From NCBI RefSeq assembly GCF_042675705.1, contig NZ_JBHTJJ010000006.1: a stretch of DNA of 64,000 bases; one strand, written 5' to 3'. This DNA comes from Ruegeria arenilitoris (lineage in GTDB: Bacteria; Pseudomonadota; Alphaproteobacteria; Rhodobacterales; Rhodobacteraceae). The first letter of the stretch is position 1. Each line of letters begins with the position of its first letter. This document shows, in pieces, positions 1 through 9,286 of the stretch. A model generated the notes under the pieces. That model was not told where the DNA came from. It did no database searches and saw only the letters and a list, made by a program, of their open reading frames with translations. Made by a program: the position numbers and the translations under genes.

Positions 1-861
1 GCGCAGGCGGCCATGATCGACGGCAGCACGGATGCGGCCGATCGTGACCGGAACATGGGTTATATCGTGACAGGGGTCAGCTTTGGCCTGGTCGGCGGCC
101 CGATCATCGGAGCGGTCCTGTCGGATGCGGCGCTTTTGGGCAGCGTTGCCACGCTCAAGACCCCATTCTACGGCGCGTTTGTCCTGGTGCTCATCGCGAT
201 CCTGCTGGTGTTGTTCTTCTTCAAGGATACCCGAACCGAACGCGAGCCCTTCGTCTTTCGCCCCCGCGACGTGACCGACAGCCTGGTTGCCGTGCGCGGC
301 CACCCCATGGTTCTGAAGATCCTGCCCGTCTACGCGTTCTTCATGATCGCGAACGTCACCTTCTACGTGTTTGTGGACAATTTCCTGACCAGCGCCTTTG
401 GTTATGGCGTGATCGGTGGCAGCATGGCGATGGTCGTCATCGGTGTTGCGCTGGCCTTCTCAAGTACGTTTCTCGTGAAACCCGCGCTAGAACGGTTCAG
501 CAAGCACAACATCATCTATGTTTCGCTGATCGTCATGGTGATCTGCGGCTTTGCCTTCAGCCCCAGCGGCGTGCTCAGCTATGTGCCGGTGTTCCTGTTC
601 TATTTCCTGTTCGGCGTGGCCTACCCGACCCTCCTGGGCCTGTTTTCCTCGTCGGTCAGCGAGGCGGATCAGGGCTGGGTCACGGGCGTGACCACGGCTG
701 TGTTCTGCCTAGCGGGTGGAATCATGTCGCTGATCGGCGGCGGGTTGATGAGCATCAATATCCGCCTGCCCTACTACATCGTGATCGCCTCGGCCATTCT
801 GGGGCTGATCGGGATGCACCGCCGGTGGAAGGGCAAGGAGATTTCGGCCCTGCTGGCCTGA
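1..861 (+). CDS. MFS transporter, C-terminal part (5' end outside window)
   Basis: Inner-membrane transporter of the major facilitator superfamily; substrate unknown. The reading frame is open from base 1, so the first Met at base 13 is probably internal. The visible 287 residues hold about eight hydrophobic segments, and a charged stretch (FKDTRTERE) after the second looks like the central cytoplasmic loop between the two six-helix halves. That fits transmembrane segments 5-12 of a 12-helix protein. The gene is convergent with hslV, with only 3 bases between the stop codons. Family is clear from layout and glycine-rich helices; I cannot say whether it exports drugs or imports a nutrient. Confidence 0.75.
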   Translation, partial: AQAAMIDGSTDAADRDRNMGYIVTGVSFGLVGGPIIGAVLSDAALLGSVATLKTPFYGAFVLVLIAILLVLFFFKDTRTEREPFVFRPRDVTDSLVAVRGHPMVLKILPVYAFFMIANVTFYVFVDNFLTSAFGYGVIGGSMAMVVIGVALAFSSTFLVKPALERFSKHNIIYVSLIVMVICGFAFSPSGVLSYVPVFLFYFLFGVAYPTLLGLFSSSVSEADQGWVTGVTTAVFCLAGGIMSLIGGGLMSINIRLPYYIVIASAILGLIGMHRRWKGKEISALLA

Positions 862-864
862 CCC

Positions 865-1422
865 CTAGCCCGAAATGCTCTCAACCGTCAGGTTGCCGTT
901 GGTGTAGACGCAGATATCCGCGGCAATTGCCATGGCCTCGCGGGCAACCTCCTCGGCCGACTTGTCGCTGTCCATCATCGCGCGCGCGGCTGCGAGGGCA
1001 AAGTTGCCACCCGACCCGATCGCCGCCACGTCATGTTCCGGCTCGAGCACGTCCCCGGCCCCGGTGATCACGAACAGGTCTCGGCCGTCGGTGACGATCA
1101 GCATCGCCTCAAGCTTTTGCAGGTACTTGTCGGTGCGCCAGTCCTTGGCCAGTTCGACCGAGGCGCGGGCCAGTTGGCCGGGCGTGGCCTCCAGCTTGGC
1201 TTCCAGCCGTTCCAGCAGCGTGAAAGCATCGGCGGTCGATCCGGCGAACCCCGCGACGATCTCGAACCCTCCGGGCGACAGGCGCCGCACCTTGCGGGCG
1301 GTGCCCTTGATCACGGTCTGGCCCAGGCTGACCTGCCCGTCACCCGCGATGACGATCTGGCCGCCTTTCTTGACGCCGATGATCGTGGTGCCGTGCCAAC
1401 CGGGAAAGTCGTTCTCCGCCAT
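865..1422 (-). CDS. hslV: HslV, peptidase subunit of the HslUV ATP-dependent protease
   Basis: Threonine peptidase that forms a double hexameric ring and degrades unfolded proteins fed by the ATPase HslU in the cytoplasm. The 185-residue product starts with a short propeptide ending in HG, followed by TTIIGVKKGG. The catalytic nucleophile would be Thr12 after removal of the first 11 residues. The downstream block GDGQVSLGQTVIKGTARKVR is typical of the family. Length matches HslV. hslU is not visible; what follows on this strand is the 3' end of the opposing MFS gene, so hslU must lie elsewhere. A DUF1127 gene is divergent on the other side. Confidence 0.95.
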   Translation of the reverse strand: MAENDFPGWHGTTIIGVKKGGQIVIAGDGQVSLGQTVIKGTARKVRRLSPGGFEIVAGFAGSTADAFTLLERLEAKLEATPGQLARASVELAKDWRTDKYLQKLEAMLIVTDGRDLFVITGAGDVLEPEHDVAAIGSGGNFALAAARAMMDSDKSAEEVAREAMAIAADICVYTNGNLTVESISG

Positions 1423-1617
1423 TCAAGCCTCCGTATCCGTTGATGCCCTATATGGGCCGGGGGCGCGATCCGCGCAACCCGTTCTCAAACTGCCTAAAAG
1501 ATATGCAATCCGTGCATCACGGGGTTGTCGGACCAGCAATTGTGAGTCGCCTGTCGCAAGACTAGATGAGGCTTACAACCGACACAGGGTCGGCTGTTTC
1601 AAAAAAGGAATGCGCAA

Positions 1618-1812
1618 ATGGCAACCACCGCAAATATCCATGCGCCGCTCGGAGCAGCTACCATCCTGCGTGTAGTGGACGGCATCTCGCACGCTTTCGA
1701 AGCTGTCGCCGAATGGAACACCGCCCGCAAGACCCGCAAGCTGCTGTCGCAACTGAGCGATGCCCAGCTGGAAGATATCGGTCTGGTCCGCGAAGATATC
1801 GCCAAGATCTGA
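1618..1812 (+). CDS. DUF1127 (YjiS-like) small protein
   Basis: A 64-residue protein whose C-terminal half, RKLLSQLSDAQLEDIGLVRE, is the DUF1127 signature (an amphipathic, arginine-containing helix ending in DIGL-R-DI). Small DUF1127 proteins in alphaproteobacteria have been linked to RNA turnover and to phosphate or stress responses; its role here is not known. An AAGGA ribosome-binding site lies about 10 bases before the ATG. The gene stands alone, divergent from hslV, and is followed directly by its own intrinsic terminator. Confidence 0.85.
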   Translation: MATTANIHAPLGAATILRVVDGISHAFEAVAEWNTARKTRKLLSQLSDAQLEDIGLVREDIAKI

Positions 1813-1842
1813 ATTCAGACCGAATTCGACTAAAGACGAATG

Positions 1843-1870
1843 GCCGCTTGGATTTCCGGGCGGCTTTTTC
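1843..1870 (+). terminator. Rho-independent terminator after the DUF1127 gene
   Basis: Stem GCCGC (1843-1847) pairs with GCGGC (1860-1864) and is followed by a T tract from 1865. It lies 30 bases after the DUF1127 stop. Confidence 0.75.
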
Positions 1871-1890
1871 TTTTTGCGCAGACCATGCAC

Positions 1891-1920
1891 AAAAAAAGGC
1901 GCCCGATGAGGAGCGCCTTC
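1891..1920 (-). terminator. Rho-independent terminator after trxA
   Basis: On the minus strand, stem arms at 1913-1917 and 1898-1902 (GGCGC/GCGCC) are followed by seven T residues (1897-1891). It lies just past the trxA stop and closes the tsaE-to-trxA gene series. Confidence 0.8.
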
Positions 1921-1942
1921 TTTTGTTGAGTTCCGTTCGGTA

Positions 1943-2263
1943 TCAGATGGATTCGTCGATCCAGCTTTGCAGGGCGGCCTTCGGGGCAGCGCCCGCGCGG
2001 TTCGAAACCACCTGACCGTCCTTGAAGATGAACAGCGCGGGAATACCGCGTACACCCATGGCTGCGGCCGAGTTGGGGTTGCTGTCCACGTCGACCTTGG
2101 CGATCTTGACCTTGCCGCCATATTCGGCCGCCAGCTCTTCCAGAGCGGGTCCGATCTGCTTGCAGGGTCCGCACCACTCGGCCCAGAAATCCACCACGAC
2201 GGGGACGTCCGAGTTCTTGACTTCGGCGTCAAAGGTTTCGTCGGTTACGGCTACGGTCGACAT
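1943..2263 (-). CDS. trxA: Thioredoxin
   Basis: Cytoplasmic protein-disulfide reductase of 106 residues with the active site WCGPC preceded by the usual DFWAEW. The cis-proline GIPAL and the C-terminal GAAPKAALQSW helix are present, as in TrxA. The frame extends seven codons upstream, but the Met at 2263 has an AGGAG ribosome-binding site at the right distance and gives the standard N-terminus MSTVAVTDETF, so I start there. It lies 60 bases downstream of addA on the same strand and ahead of a terminator, consistent with being the last gene of that transcription unit. Confidence 0.95.
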   Translation of the reverse strand: MSTVAVTDETFDAEVKNSDVPVVVDFWAEWCGPCKQIGPALEELAAEYGGKVKIAKVDVDSNPNSAAAMGVRGIPALFIFKDGQVVSNRAGAAPKAALQSWIDESI

Positions 2264-2323
2264 ATTCTGTCTCCTGAATGACATGCGGTTGGGAGTCGAA
2301 CGTAGGTGCGCCCATTGGGGAGG

Positions 2324-5300
2324 TCAAGATATCTGGGCCCGCACCAGCGCATCTGTCACAAGATCGTGTGGCAGCCACATCAGGCGCGCCGTCCGGGTCC
2401 ACAGGATCGCGGTGCGGATCTCGCGACCGGGATAGATCTGCGACAGCGCGGCGGCATAGGCGCCCATCTGGCGCAGCAGGCCCTCGGGGCAGGTCTCGGC
2501 CCGATCGGGAATCGTGGCGTTCGATTTGAAATCAATGACTTGCACCACGTCATCCGTCGCGATCAACCGGTCGATCACCCCGTGGATCCGACGACCGTCC
2601 AGAGTGGCCGAAACGGGCACCTCGGCCAGCGCGGCCGGTGCAAAGACGGGGGCCAGGTCCGGGGCCGTCAGCACGCCCGCCGCCTCGGCCAGAAGGTCGC
2701 GGCGGTCACCGTCCTGCATATCGGGCAGAAGCCGGGCGCAGAGCTGATCCCACCGGTCGCGTGGCGCCTGGGCCAGATGTTCGAGCAGCAGGTGCAGGCG
2801 GGTGCCGCGCAGTTTGGCGGCCTCTTCCTCAAGTCCGGTCTCGCCCGGCAGAGCCTTGGCCCCGCCCAGATCGGACGGGCTGAGCGTCTCGGGATCGGGC
2901 GTCGGCTCGGGCGCGGGCCGGTGGAACAGGTCCGGCAGGGTATCCTGCACCGGTTCCGGGGTCGGGCGATGGTCCAGTGGCAGACCCTCCCAATCGCCAT
3001 GCGCCAGACGGCGGATACCGGTGCCGGGGATCTCGGTGGCCCCTGCCCGGCCCATCGCCTCTTCGACCAGCTGGTACCAGCTGGACCCGTCCCGACCCAG
3101 ATCGCCGGCAGCCGCCACGATCAGCCATTTCTCGGCCCGGGTCAGCGCAACGTACAGCAACCGTAGCCGCTCGTTCTCCTCGCGTTGGCGCGCGTCTTCG
3201 CGGGCGCGGGCGACAAGGCCGGGCGACAGGTCGGCGGGCACCTTCCACAAGGGCGTGCCGTCTGCGACCATGATCTCGGCATCGCGGGGCGGCTGCCGCT
3301 TGCCGGTGTCCGGCAGGATCACGACCGGCGCCTCCAATCCTTTCGAGCCATGTACCGTCATCACCCGGATCATGTCGCCCACGCCGGTCATCTGGCGCTT
3401 GATCTCCAGGTCATCGGTCTGCATCCAGACCAGGAAACCGGTAAGGCTGGGAATATCTGACCGCTCATAAGCTAGCGCCTGCGACAGCAGCGCGTTGATG
3501 CCGTCCTCGGCCTCGGCGCCCAAACGGCCCAACAGTTTGCGGCGGCCGTCATGGCGGGTCAGCACCCGTTCGATCAGGTCATAGGGGCGCAGAAAGTCCA
3601 CCTGCCCGCGCAGATCGTTCAACACAGCCAGCGTTTCGGGAAAATCTCCGGCGCGTTGGCGCAGCGCCGCCCACAGGTACCTTTCCTGTCGGCGATGAGC
3701 GAGGTCGAACAGCATCTGCTCGGACCAGCCGAACAGCGGCGATTTCAATACCGTGGCCAGCGAGAGGTCATCCTCGGGCGTGGCAAGGAAACTCAGCAGT
3801 GCGGCCAAATCCTTGACCGCAAGTTCCGCGCCCACCTTCAGCCGGTCGGCCCCCGCGATCGGCAGACCCTGGGCCTTGCAGGCGCGGATGATCTCGGCGA
3901 ACAGGTCCGAGCGGCGCTGCACCAGGATCAGAAAATCCCCCGGCCGCACCTTGCGGCGCACGAATGTACCGCGCGTGGGGCCGTCTTCGGGGATGGTTTC
4001 GCCGGCGTCGATCATGGCCTTGATGCGCGCGGCGATCTGGTTGGCCAGGATCACCGTGTGATGCTGCGCCGCGGGCCGATCGACCGGATCGGTCCAGTCG
4101 CCCTCGTCCGCGTCCTCGACCTTTTCCACCACCGGCCACAGATCGACCCGGCCCGGCAGATCGGATTTGAAGGCGCGGTGCTGCGACTCTTTCTGAAACC
4201 CCGCCTCGGCGCGGTTTTCGAACAGGATATCGACCAGCGACAGGATGGCGCTGGAGGAGCGGAACGAATATTCCAACGTCCAATCCCACAGTTTAGAGCC
4301 TGATTCCTTTAGTTTCCGCCCAAACTCGGCCTGCATCCGGTCAAAGGCCTGCGGGTCTGCCCCCTGGAAGGAATAGATCGACTGTTTCTTGTCACCGACC
4401 ACGAAGATCGTCCGATCGACCCCGGACCGCGCGCCTTCGCCGCTGGTGAATTCCTGCGCCAGTTTCTCGACCACATCCCATTGATCAGGGCTGGTGTCCT
4501 GCGCCTCGTCCACCAGGATGTGGTCGATGCCGCCATCCAGCCGGTACAGAACCCAAGCGGCCACCGCCGGGTCGTTCAGCAACAGGCGCGCGCGCAGGAT
4601 CAGATCGTCGAAATCCAGCCAGCCGCGCAGTTGCTTGCGGCACTCGTATTCCGGCAGGAATGCCGCCGCGAAGCGGTGCAGCACCAGAGATTTGCGTGCG
4701 GCTGCCAGCGCCAGTCGCCCTTCCCTTGCAGCCTCGACCCGCCGCATCAGCGCCTCGAGCGGATCCATCTGCCCCGCCAGGACCCCCTCGCGCAGCGCCT
4801 TGGTGGGAAAGTTGCCGATCTTGGCGGTAAAGGGCTCTTTGGCGGATTTGCCGGTCAGGAACACGTCTTCCAGCACCGGCAACTGACCCAAGGCGGGTTC
4901 GGTGAAGCCCGACAGTTTCTCGGCCGCCTTGGCGTCGGTCTTGCCGCCGCCCGCCAGCGCCGGAAGGATCGAACGGATCAGCTCGACTTCGCCGCCCAGA
5001 AACACCTGCGCCAGCAGCGCGTCCTCGTCGAACCCCTCGGGTAGGCCAAAACGGGCCAGCAGGTCGGGCCATTGCAGCGCGGGCGTGAACAGGGTGCGCT
5101 TCTGGGCGATCGCGGCTGTCAGCTTGTCAAAGCCGGTATCGGTGATGTGGCGGGCCACGTCCTCGATCAGGCGGGCCTGCGGGCCTTCGGCGAAATCCTC
5201 GACGATCTCCTCGCGCAGAAGGGCTGCGGCGCGGTCTTCCATCTCGGAAAACTGCGGGCTGACCCCGGCCTCGAGCGGGAACCGCCGTAGCAGCGAGGCG

Positions 5301-5683
5301 CAGAACGAGTGGATCGTCTGGATCTTCAAACCGCCCGGCGTTTCGATCGCGCGCGCGAACAGGGTGCGGGCACGGGCCAGGCGGTCGGGGTCGATCACCC
5401 CTTCGACGCCCAGTTCGGTCAGTTGCCGCAGCAACGCCGCGTCGTCCAGCATCGCCCACTCGCCCAGCCGTTTGAACAGGCGGTTCTGCATCTCGCTGGC
5501 GGCGGCCTTGGTGTAGGTCAGGCAAAGGATGTGCTGCGGCTGAACACCGTCCAGCAGCAGCCGCGCCACGCGGTCGGTCAGAACCCGCGTCTTGCCCGAG
5601 CCCGCATTGGCCGCCAGCCAGGTCGACGCATCGGGCCGCGCCGCCTGAACCTGCCGTTCGGTCGCTTCGTCGCGCGGGGTCAT
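2324..5683 (-). CDS. addA: AddA, helicase-nuclease subunit of AddAB
   Basis: Large subunit (1119 residues) of the AddAB double-strand-break resection enzyme, the alphaproteobacterial counterpart of RecBCD. The N-terminus holds UvrD-type Walker A (AANAGSGKT), the Walker B region is ILVDEAQDTSP, and further SF1 motifs include VVGDKKQSIYSFQGAD and LRLLYVALTRAEKW. The C-terminal RecB-like nuclease contains GTRLHLLLEHL and the catalytic VIDFKSN. The ATG at 5683 overlaps the addB stop as ATGA; an in-frame ATG 13 codons earlier lies inside addB and was rejected. Translational coupling with addB fits a stoichiometric heterodimer. Confidence 0.95.
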   Translation of the reverse strand: MTPRDEATERQVQAARPDASTWLAANAGSGKTRVLTDRVARLLLDGVQPQHILCLTYTKAAASEMQNRLFKRLGEWAMLDDAALLRQLTELGVEGVIDPDRLARARTLFARAIETPGGLKIQTIHSFCASLLRRFPLEAGVSPQFSEMEDRAAALLREEIVEDFAEGPQARLIEDVARHITDTGFDKLTAAIAQKRTLFTPALQWPDLLARFGLPEGFDEDALLAQVFLGGEVELIRSILPALAGGGKTDAKAAEKLSGFTEPALGQLPVLEDVFLTGKSAKEPFTAKIGNFPTKALREGVLAGQMDPLEALMRRVEAAREGRLALAAARKSLVLHRFAAAFLPEYECRKQLRGWLDFDDLILRARLLLNDPAVAAWVLYRLDGGIDHILVDEAQDTSPDQWDVVEKLAQEFTSGEGARSGVDRTIFVVGDKKQSIYSFQGADPQAFDRMQAEFGRKLKESGSKLWDWTLEYSFRSSSAILSLVDILFENRAEAGFQKESQHRAFKSDLPGRVDLWPVVEKVEDADEGDWTDPVDRPAAQHHTVILANQIAARIKAMIDAGETIPEDGPTRGTFVRRKVRPGDFLILVQRRSDLFAEIIRACKAQGLPIAGADRLKVGAELAVKDLAALLSFLATPEDDLSLATVLKSPLFGWSEQMLFDLAHRRQERYLWAALRQRAGDFPETLAVLNDLRGQVDFLRPYDLIERVLTRHDGRRKLLGRLGAEAEDGINALLSQALAYERSDIPSLTGFLVWMQTDDLEIKRQMTGVGDMIRVMTVHGSKGLEAPVVILPDTGKRQPPRDAEIMVADGTPLWKVPADLSPGLVARAREDARQREENERLRLLYVALTRAEKWLIVAAAGDLGRDGSSWYQLVEEAMGRAGATEIPGTGIRRLAHGDWEGLPLDHRPTPEPVQDTLPDLFHRPAPEPTPDPETLSPSDLGGAKALPGETGLEEEAAKLRGTRLHLLLEHLAQAPRDRWDQLCARLLPDMQDGDRRDLLAEAAGVLTAPDLAPVFAPAALAEVPVSATLDGRRIHGVIDRLIATDDVVQVIDFKSNATIPDRAETCPEGLLRQMGAYAAALSQIYPGREIRTAILWTRTARLMWLPHDLVTDALVRAQIS

Positions 5684-8607
5684 GTCAGATCCTCGGGCCT
5701 GGTTTCGGCGGTGCGGTCCCATTCGCCGAACCGTGCCAGGTGGTCATAGTCGCCCACGTCGCTGTCCTTGTGCATCATCCGGCGCGAGGAGAAACCCTGA
5801 TCAGACTCTAAATAGGCGGAAATCAGCTCTTTCAGCTCGGCCAGAACCTTGTCGGGCGGCTCTTTGTCCAGGGGTGCCGGGACCTCTTTGTAGGTGCCGC
5901 CCATGCCGATGAACACGGCGCTGGCCACGGCCATCGGGTCAAATCCGTCGATCCCGCCCTGCTCGGCCATCGCGGCCTCGATCAGCAGCTGTTTGTCGAA
6001 CTTGGCCTGCTGCGATTCCGAGGGCGGCGTGCCGGTCTTGTAGTCGATGATGGTCAGCGCGCCGCGGCTGTTGCGGTCGATCCGGTCGGCGCGACCATTC
6101 AGGGTGAACCCAAGCGGTTCCAGCGTCAGGCGCATCTTGGCTTCGAACGCGATCGGGCCGCCATCGCTGCGGCGGCTGATCTCGGCGCGCAGAAAGTCGT
6201 CGGCGATCCGCTCCAGCCGCGCCAGCCACAGTTTTCGAGCGGTGGGCCAGGCGACATGCTGATCCAGCAGCGCCTCGGCCCGTTTCAGGAAGTTGTCGCG
6301 GGTCAGCAGCGCCCCGTCCAGCACGCTGTCCTTGACGAAATGTTCCAGGATCTCGTGGATCACGATGCCGCGCAGCAGGGCGTCGGGCGCCTGCACCAGC
6401 GGGTCCAGCGGTTTCAGGCGCAGGACGTGCTTGGCATAGATCGCATATGGGTCGCGGATCAGCCGCTTGATCTCGGTCACCGACAGGCGGCGCGGGCGCG
6501 CGGCCACCGGCGGGCGTGGCGAGGGACGCGGTGCGGCGGCGATCCGAGGCGCCTGTTCCAGCATCTCGGACCAGCGCAGCCATGTCCGGCCCCGGTCGCG
6601 CATCTGTTCCAGCGCCGCGCGGCCGCCCTGATCCGGCAGGCCCTGCAACAGGTTGGTCAATCGGTTCAGCCAGCGTGACGGCACGGTTTCGGCATCATCC
6701 GAGCGGACCGCGCGGGTCAGCCAGACCTCGGGCGCGCCGATGGCCTGCTGGAAATCATGGGCCGACAGGCCGATGCGCCGTTCCGGCAGCAGCAGGCCGG
6801 CACGGTCGCGCATCTGGCGGTTCAACCAGGGGTCGGGCGCGGGGGCCTCGGGCCAGCTGCCCTCGTTCAGCGCGCCCAGAATCAGCAGGTCGGCACCCTG
6901 CACGCGCGCTTCGAGCGTGCCCCAGATCATGATCCGCGGGTGGGGGGCGTCGCGGTCGCGGACCTCTTGCCCGGCCAGCAGCGCGCCCAGCAGATCGGCG
7001 AAATCCAGCGCCGTCATCTCGCCGCCATGCTCGGCCTCGTCGGCAAGGCCCGAGATCACCTCCAGCGCCGCTTGGCCTGCGTTCTTGTCCCACAATTCGC
7101 CCGCGTTGCCGGAGCCGGCACCGGCAATTGTTTCGGCCAGATCGCGCAGGCGCTGCACCCAGTCGGTCAGGGGCAGGGTACCGCTGATCTGCTGGTCGCA
7201 GAAATTGCGGATCAGCCACCGGACCCACGTGTCGGGCACGTCTTTTTCGACGGCAAAACCTGTCAGGCTGTCGCTGTCGGGAAAGGGCGGGCCATTGCGG
7301 CGCAGGTGCAGTTCCAGATCGCGGCTGTGCAGCAGATGGGCACCGCGGTCGCCCGCGCTGTGACACAACGGGTGTTTCAGCAGGGTCAGCAGCGCCTCGG
7401 CATCCAGACGGTGCGCGAACAGCCCGGCCACATGGCGCAGGAACCGGCCCGGTGGCGACAGTTGCAGCGGTAGGCCGGCGCTGTCGTCGGGCAGGATGTT
7501 CCAGCGGTCCAGCGCGGCGCTGACCTGGCGTGTCAGCATCCGGTCGGGCGTGATCAGGGCGGCGGTCTGGCCGGTTTCGGCCGCCTGCCGCAGGCGCAGG
7601 GCGATGGCCAGCGCCTCGGCCCGGGGTGATTGCGCCTCGACTAGGGTGATGTCGCGCGTAGCGGCATCCAGATCGCGCAGCTGCGGGCCTTCGCTCATCC
7701 AGGCATCGGTGATCGGGGCCGGACGCAATGCCAATGAAGCCAGACGGTTGCGCGCGGGCGAGGGGGGCTGGTCCGGGGTCCAGGCTGCGATCTGATCCGG
7801 CCCGATCCCCAGTTCGGTCATCAGCTTTCGGAACCGGTATTGCGGGTGATCCTCCGATGTCATTGCCGAATCCAGCCGTTCCCAGACGTGGGCGGGCTGG
7901 TCGAAATCGTACCCCGGCAGGATCAGCGCCCCCTGCGGTAGGCGCGCCACCGCCTGCATCAGCATCAGCGTGGTCCCGCGCGAGCCGGTGGACCCGGCCA
8001 GGATCACCGGATGTTGCGGCGGCGCGTCCTGCCAGCGGGCGATCAGGTTCTCGACCACGCGACGTTGGCGAGCCTGCACGTCCAGGCTGCCATCCTCGGT
8101 CTTCAGGAACTGGTCGGCGATGCCGATGAAGGCCTGCGCCCGTGCCCAATGGCCCGACAGGTCGGTCACGTCCAGCTGCCGGATCGCCTCGGGCGGGACG
8201 CCCTCGCCCTGCATCTCTTCGATCAGGGCAGCGAGGCTGTCTGACAGGTCAAACAGCGACGACCGCGCGGCCAGATCCGGTTGCTGGTCGAGCAGGCGGG
8301 ACACCAGTTGCGTCAGTTCCAGCCGTCGCCGCAAGGGCGGCACGGCGGGCGGCACCTGATCCAGATCGACGTTTTCGCCCAGATCGGTCACCAGCGAAAT
8401 GCGGGGCAACAGGCAGGGCGGGCCCTGATCGAACAGATCGCGCACGCGGCGGGCCATGCGGCGGGTGTTCAGCACCAGTTGCACACGGGCCAGCGCCTCG
8501 GGCGGGCGGCCGTCGCAGCGCGCCCGCAGGCCGCGCACCAGTGCCTGCGGAAAATCCGCGCCGGGCGGCACCGCAAAGACCCGGGGGTTGGCGCTGGGTT
8601 CAAACAT
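5680..8607 (-). CDS. addB: AddB, nuclease and inactive-helicase subunit of AddAB
   Basis: Second subunit (975 residues) of AddAB, alphaproteobacterial type. Early motifs include the nucleotide-binding-like VILAGSTGSRGTT. The C-terminal PD-(D/E)XK nuclease has RLSVTEIKRLIRDPYAIYAK, IHEILEHF and the catalytic TIIDYKTGTPPS. I start at the ATG at 8607, giving MFEPSANPRVFAVPPG; 39 extra upstream codons in the open frame lie inside the preceding gene and have cysteine-rich composition unlike the rest. It overlaps murU by 8 bases upstream and addA by 4 downstream. Confidence 0.93.
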   Translation of the reverse strand: MFEPSANPRVFAVPPGADFPQALVRGLRARCDGRPPEALARVQLVLNTRRMARRVRDLFDQGPPCLLPRISLVTDLGENVDLDQVPPAVPPLRRRLELTQLVSRLLDQQPDLAARSSLFDLSDSLAALIEEMQGEGVPPEAIRQLDVTDLSGHWARAQAFIGIADQFLKTEDGSLDVQARQRRVVENLIARWQDAPPQHPVILAGSTGSRGTTLMLMQAVARLPQGALILPGYDFDQPAHVWERLDSAMTSEDHPQYRFRKLMTELGIGPDQIAAWTPDQPPSPARNRLASLALRPAPITDAWMSEGPQLRDLDAATRDITLVEAQSPRAEALAIALRLRQAAETGQTAALITPDRMLTRQVSAALDRWNILPDDSAGLPLQLSPPGRFLRHVAGLFAHRLDAEALLTLLKHPLCHSAGDRGAHLLHSRDLELHLRRNGPPFPDSDSLTGFAVEKDVPDTWVRWLIRNFCDQQISGTLPLTDWVQRLRDLAETIAGAGSGNAGELWDKNAGQAALEVISGLADEAEHGGEMTALDFADLLGALLAGQEVRDRDAPHPRIMIWGTLEARVQGADLLILGALNEGSWPEAPAPDPWLNRQMRDRAGLLLPERRIGLSAHDFQQAIGAPEVWLTRAVRSDDAETVPSRWLNRLTNLLQGLPDQGGRAALEQMRDRGRTWLRWSEMLEQAPRIAAAPRPSPRPPVAARPRRLSVTEIKRLIRDPYAIYAKHVLRLKPLDPLVQAPDALLRGIVIHEILEHFVKDSVLDGALLTRDNFLKRAEALLDQHVAWPTARKLWLARLERIADDFLRAEISRRSDGGPIAFEAKMRLTLEPLGFTLNGRADRIDRNSRGALTIIDYKTGTPPSESQQAKFDKQLLIEAAMAEQGGIDGFDPMAVASAVFIGMGGTYKEVPAPLDKEPPDKVLAELKELISAYLESDQGFSSRRMMHKDSDVGDYDHLARFGEWDRTAETRPEDLT

Positions 8608-9286
8608 CGGCCAGCATATCCTCGGCCAAAGCGATGCCTTCCGGGCGGCCCACATCGCACCAGCGCCCGGGATACTGCAGCCCGTACAGTCGTCCATCGC
8701 GGTGCATCCTGTCCCACAAAACATTGAGCGAGAACGCTTTTTCCGGAATGTCCGCCAGACCGTCGGTCTTTAGGATCTGAATGCCGCCATAGACCTGACC
8801 CGGCCCGCGTTCAAGCCGGCCTTGGGGGTCGATCCTGAAATCTCCGGGGCCTGCATGTCCGATCGTCTGTGCGATCGGCACGCAGATCAACAGAGCGTCC
8901 ATCCGCGCCGGATCCCAGGCATCCAACAGCAATTCCAAAGGGTTGGGCCCGGACCAGATCGCGTCGGTATTCATCGTGAAAACCGGCCCCGGACCCAGCT
9001 GCGGCAGGGCCGCGCGCAATCCGCCGCCGGTTTCCAGGATGTCCGGCTGTTCATGCGACAGCAGGACGCCGCGCGGTGCCAGGTGATCGGCCAGCAGATC
9101 GGCCAGGTAATGCAGGTTGGCGACCACCCGGCGCGGCCGCACCGCATCGGTCAACTCCAGTGCATGGTCGATCAGGGGCCGTCCGGCCACCGGGATCAGC
9201 GGCTTGGGCCGGGTGCGGGTCAACGCGCCCATTCGGGTGCCGAAACCGGCGGCAAACAGCATGATGGCCTCGGGTGTATCGGTCAT
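8600..9286 (-). CDS. murU: Nucleotidyltransferase, MurU-like
   Basis: A 228-residue sugar-1-phosphate nucleotidyltransferase with N-terminal signature MLFAAGFGTRMGALT...KPLIPVAGRPL. From family knowledge, a protein of this size paired with an AmgK-type kinase is MurU, which makes UDP-MurNAc from MurNAc-1-phosphate and so recycles peptidoglycan while bypassing MurA, the fosfomycin target. The pairing is seen here: the start overlaps the stop of the kinase gene as ATGA. The sugar specificity is inferred from context; annotation as a general NTP-transferase is the safer minimum. Confidence 0.75.
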   Translation of the reverse strand: MTDTPEAIMLFAAGFGTRMGALTRTRPKPLIPVAGRPLIDHALELTDAVRPRRVVANLHYLADLLADHLAPRGVLLSHEQPDILETGGGLRAALPQLGPGPVFTMNTDAIWSGPNPLELLLDAWDPARMDALLICVPIAQTIGHAGPGDFRIDPQGRLERGPGQVYGGIQILKTDGLADIPEKAFSLNVLWDRMHRDGRLYGLQYPGRWCDVGRPEGIALAEDMLADV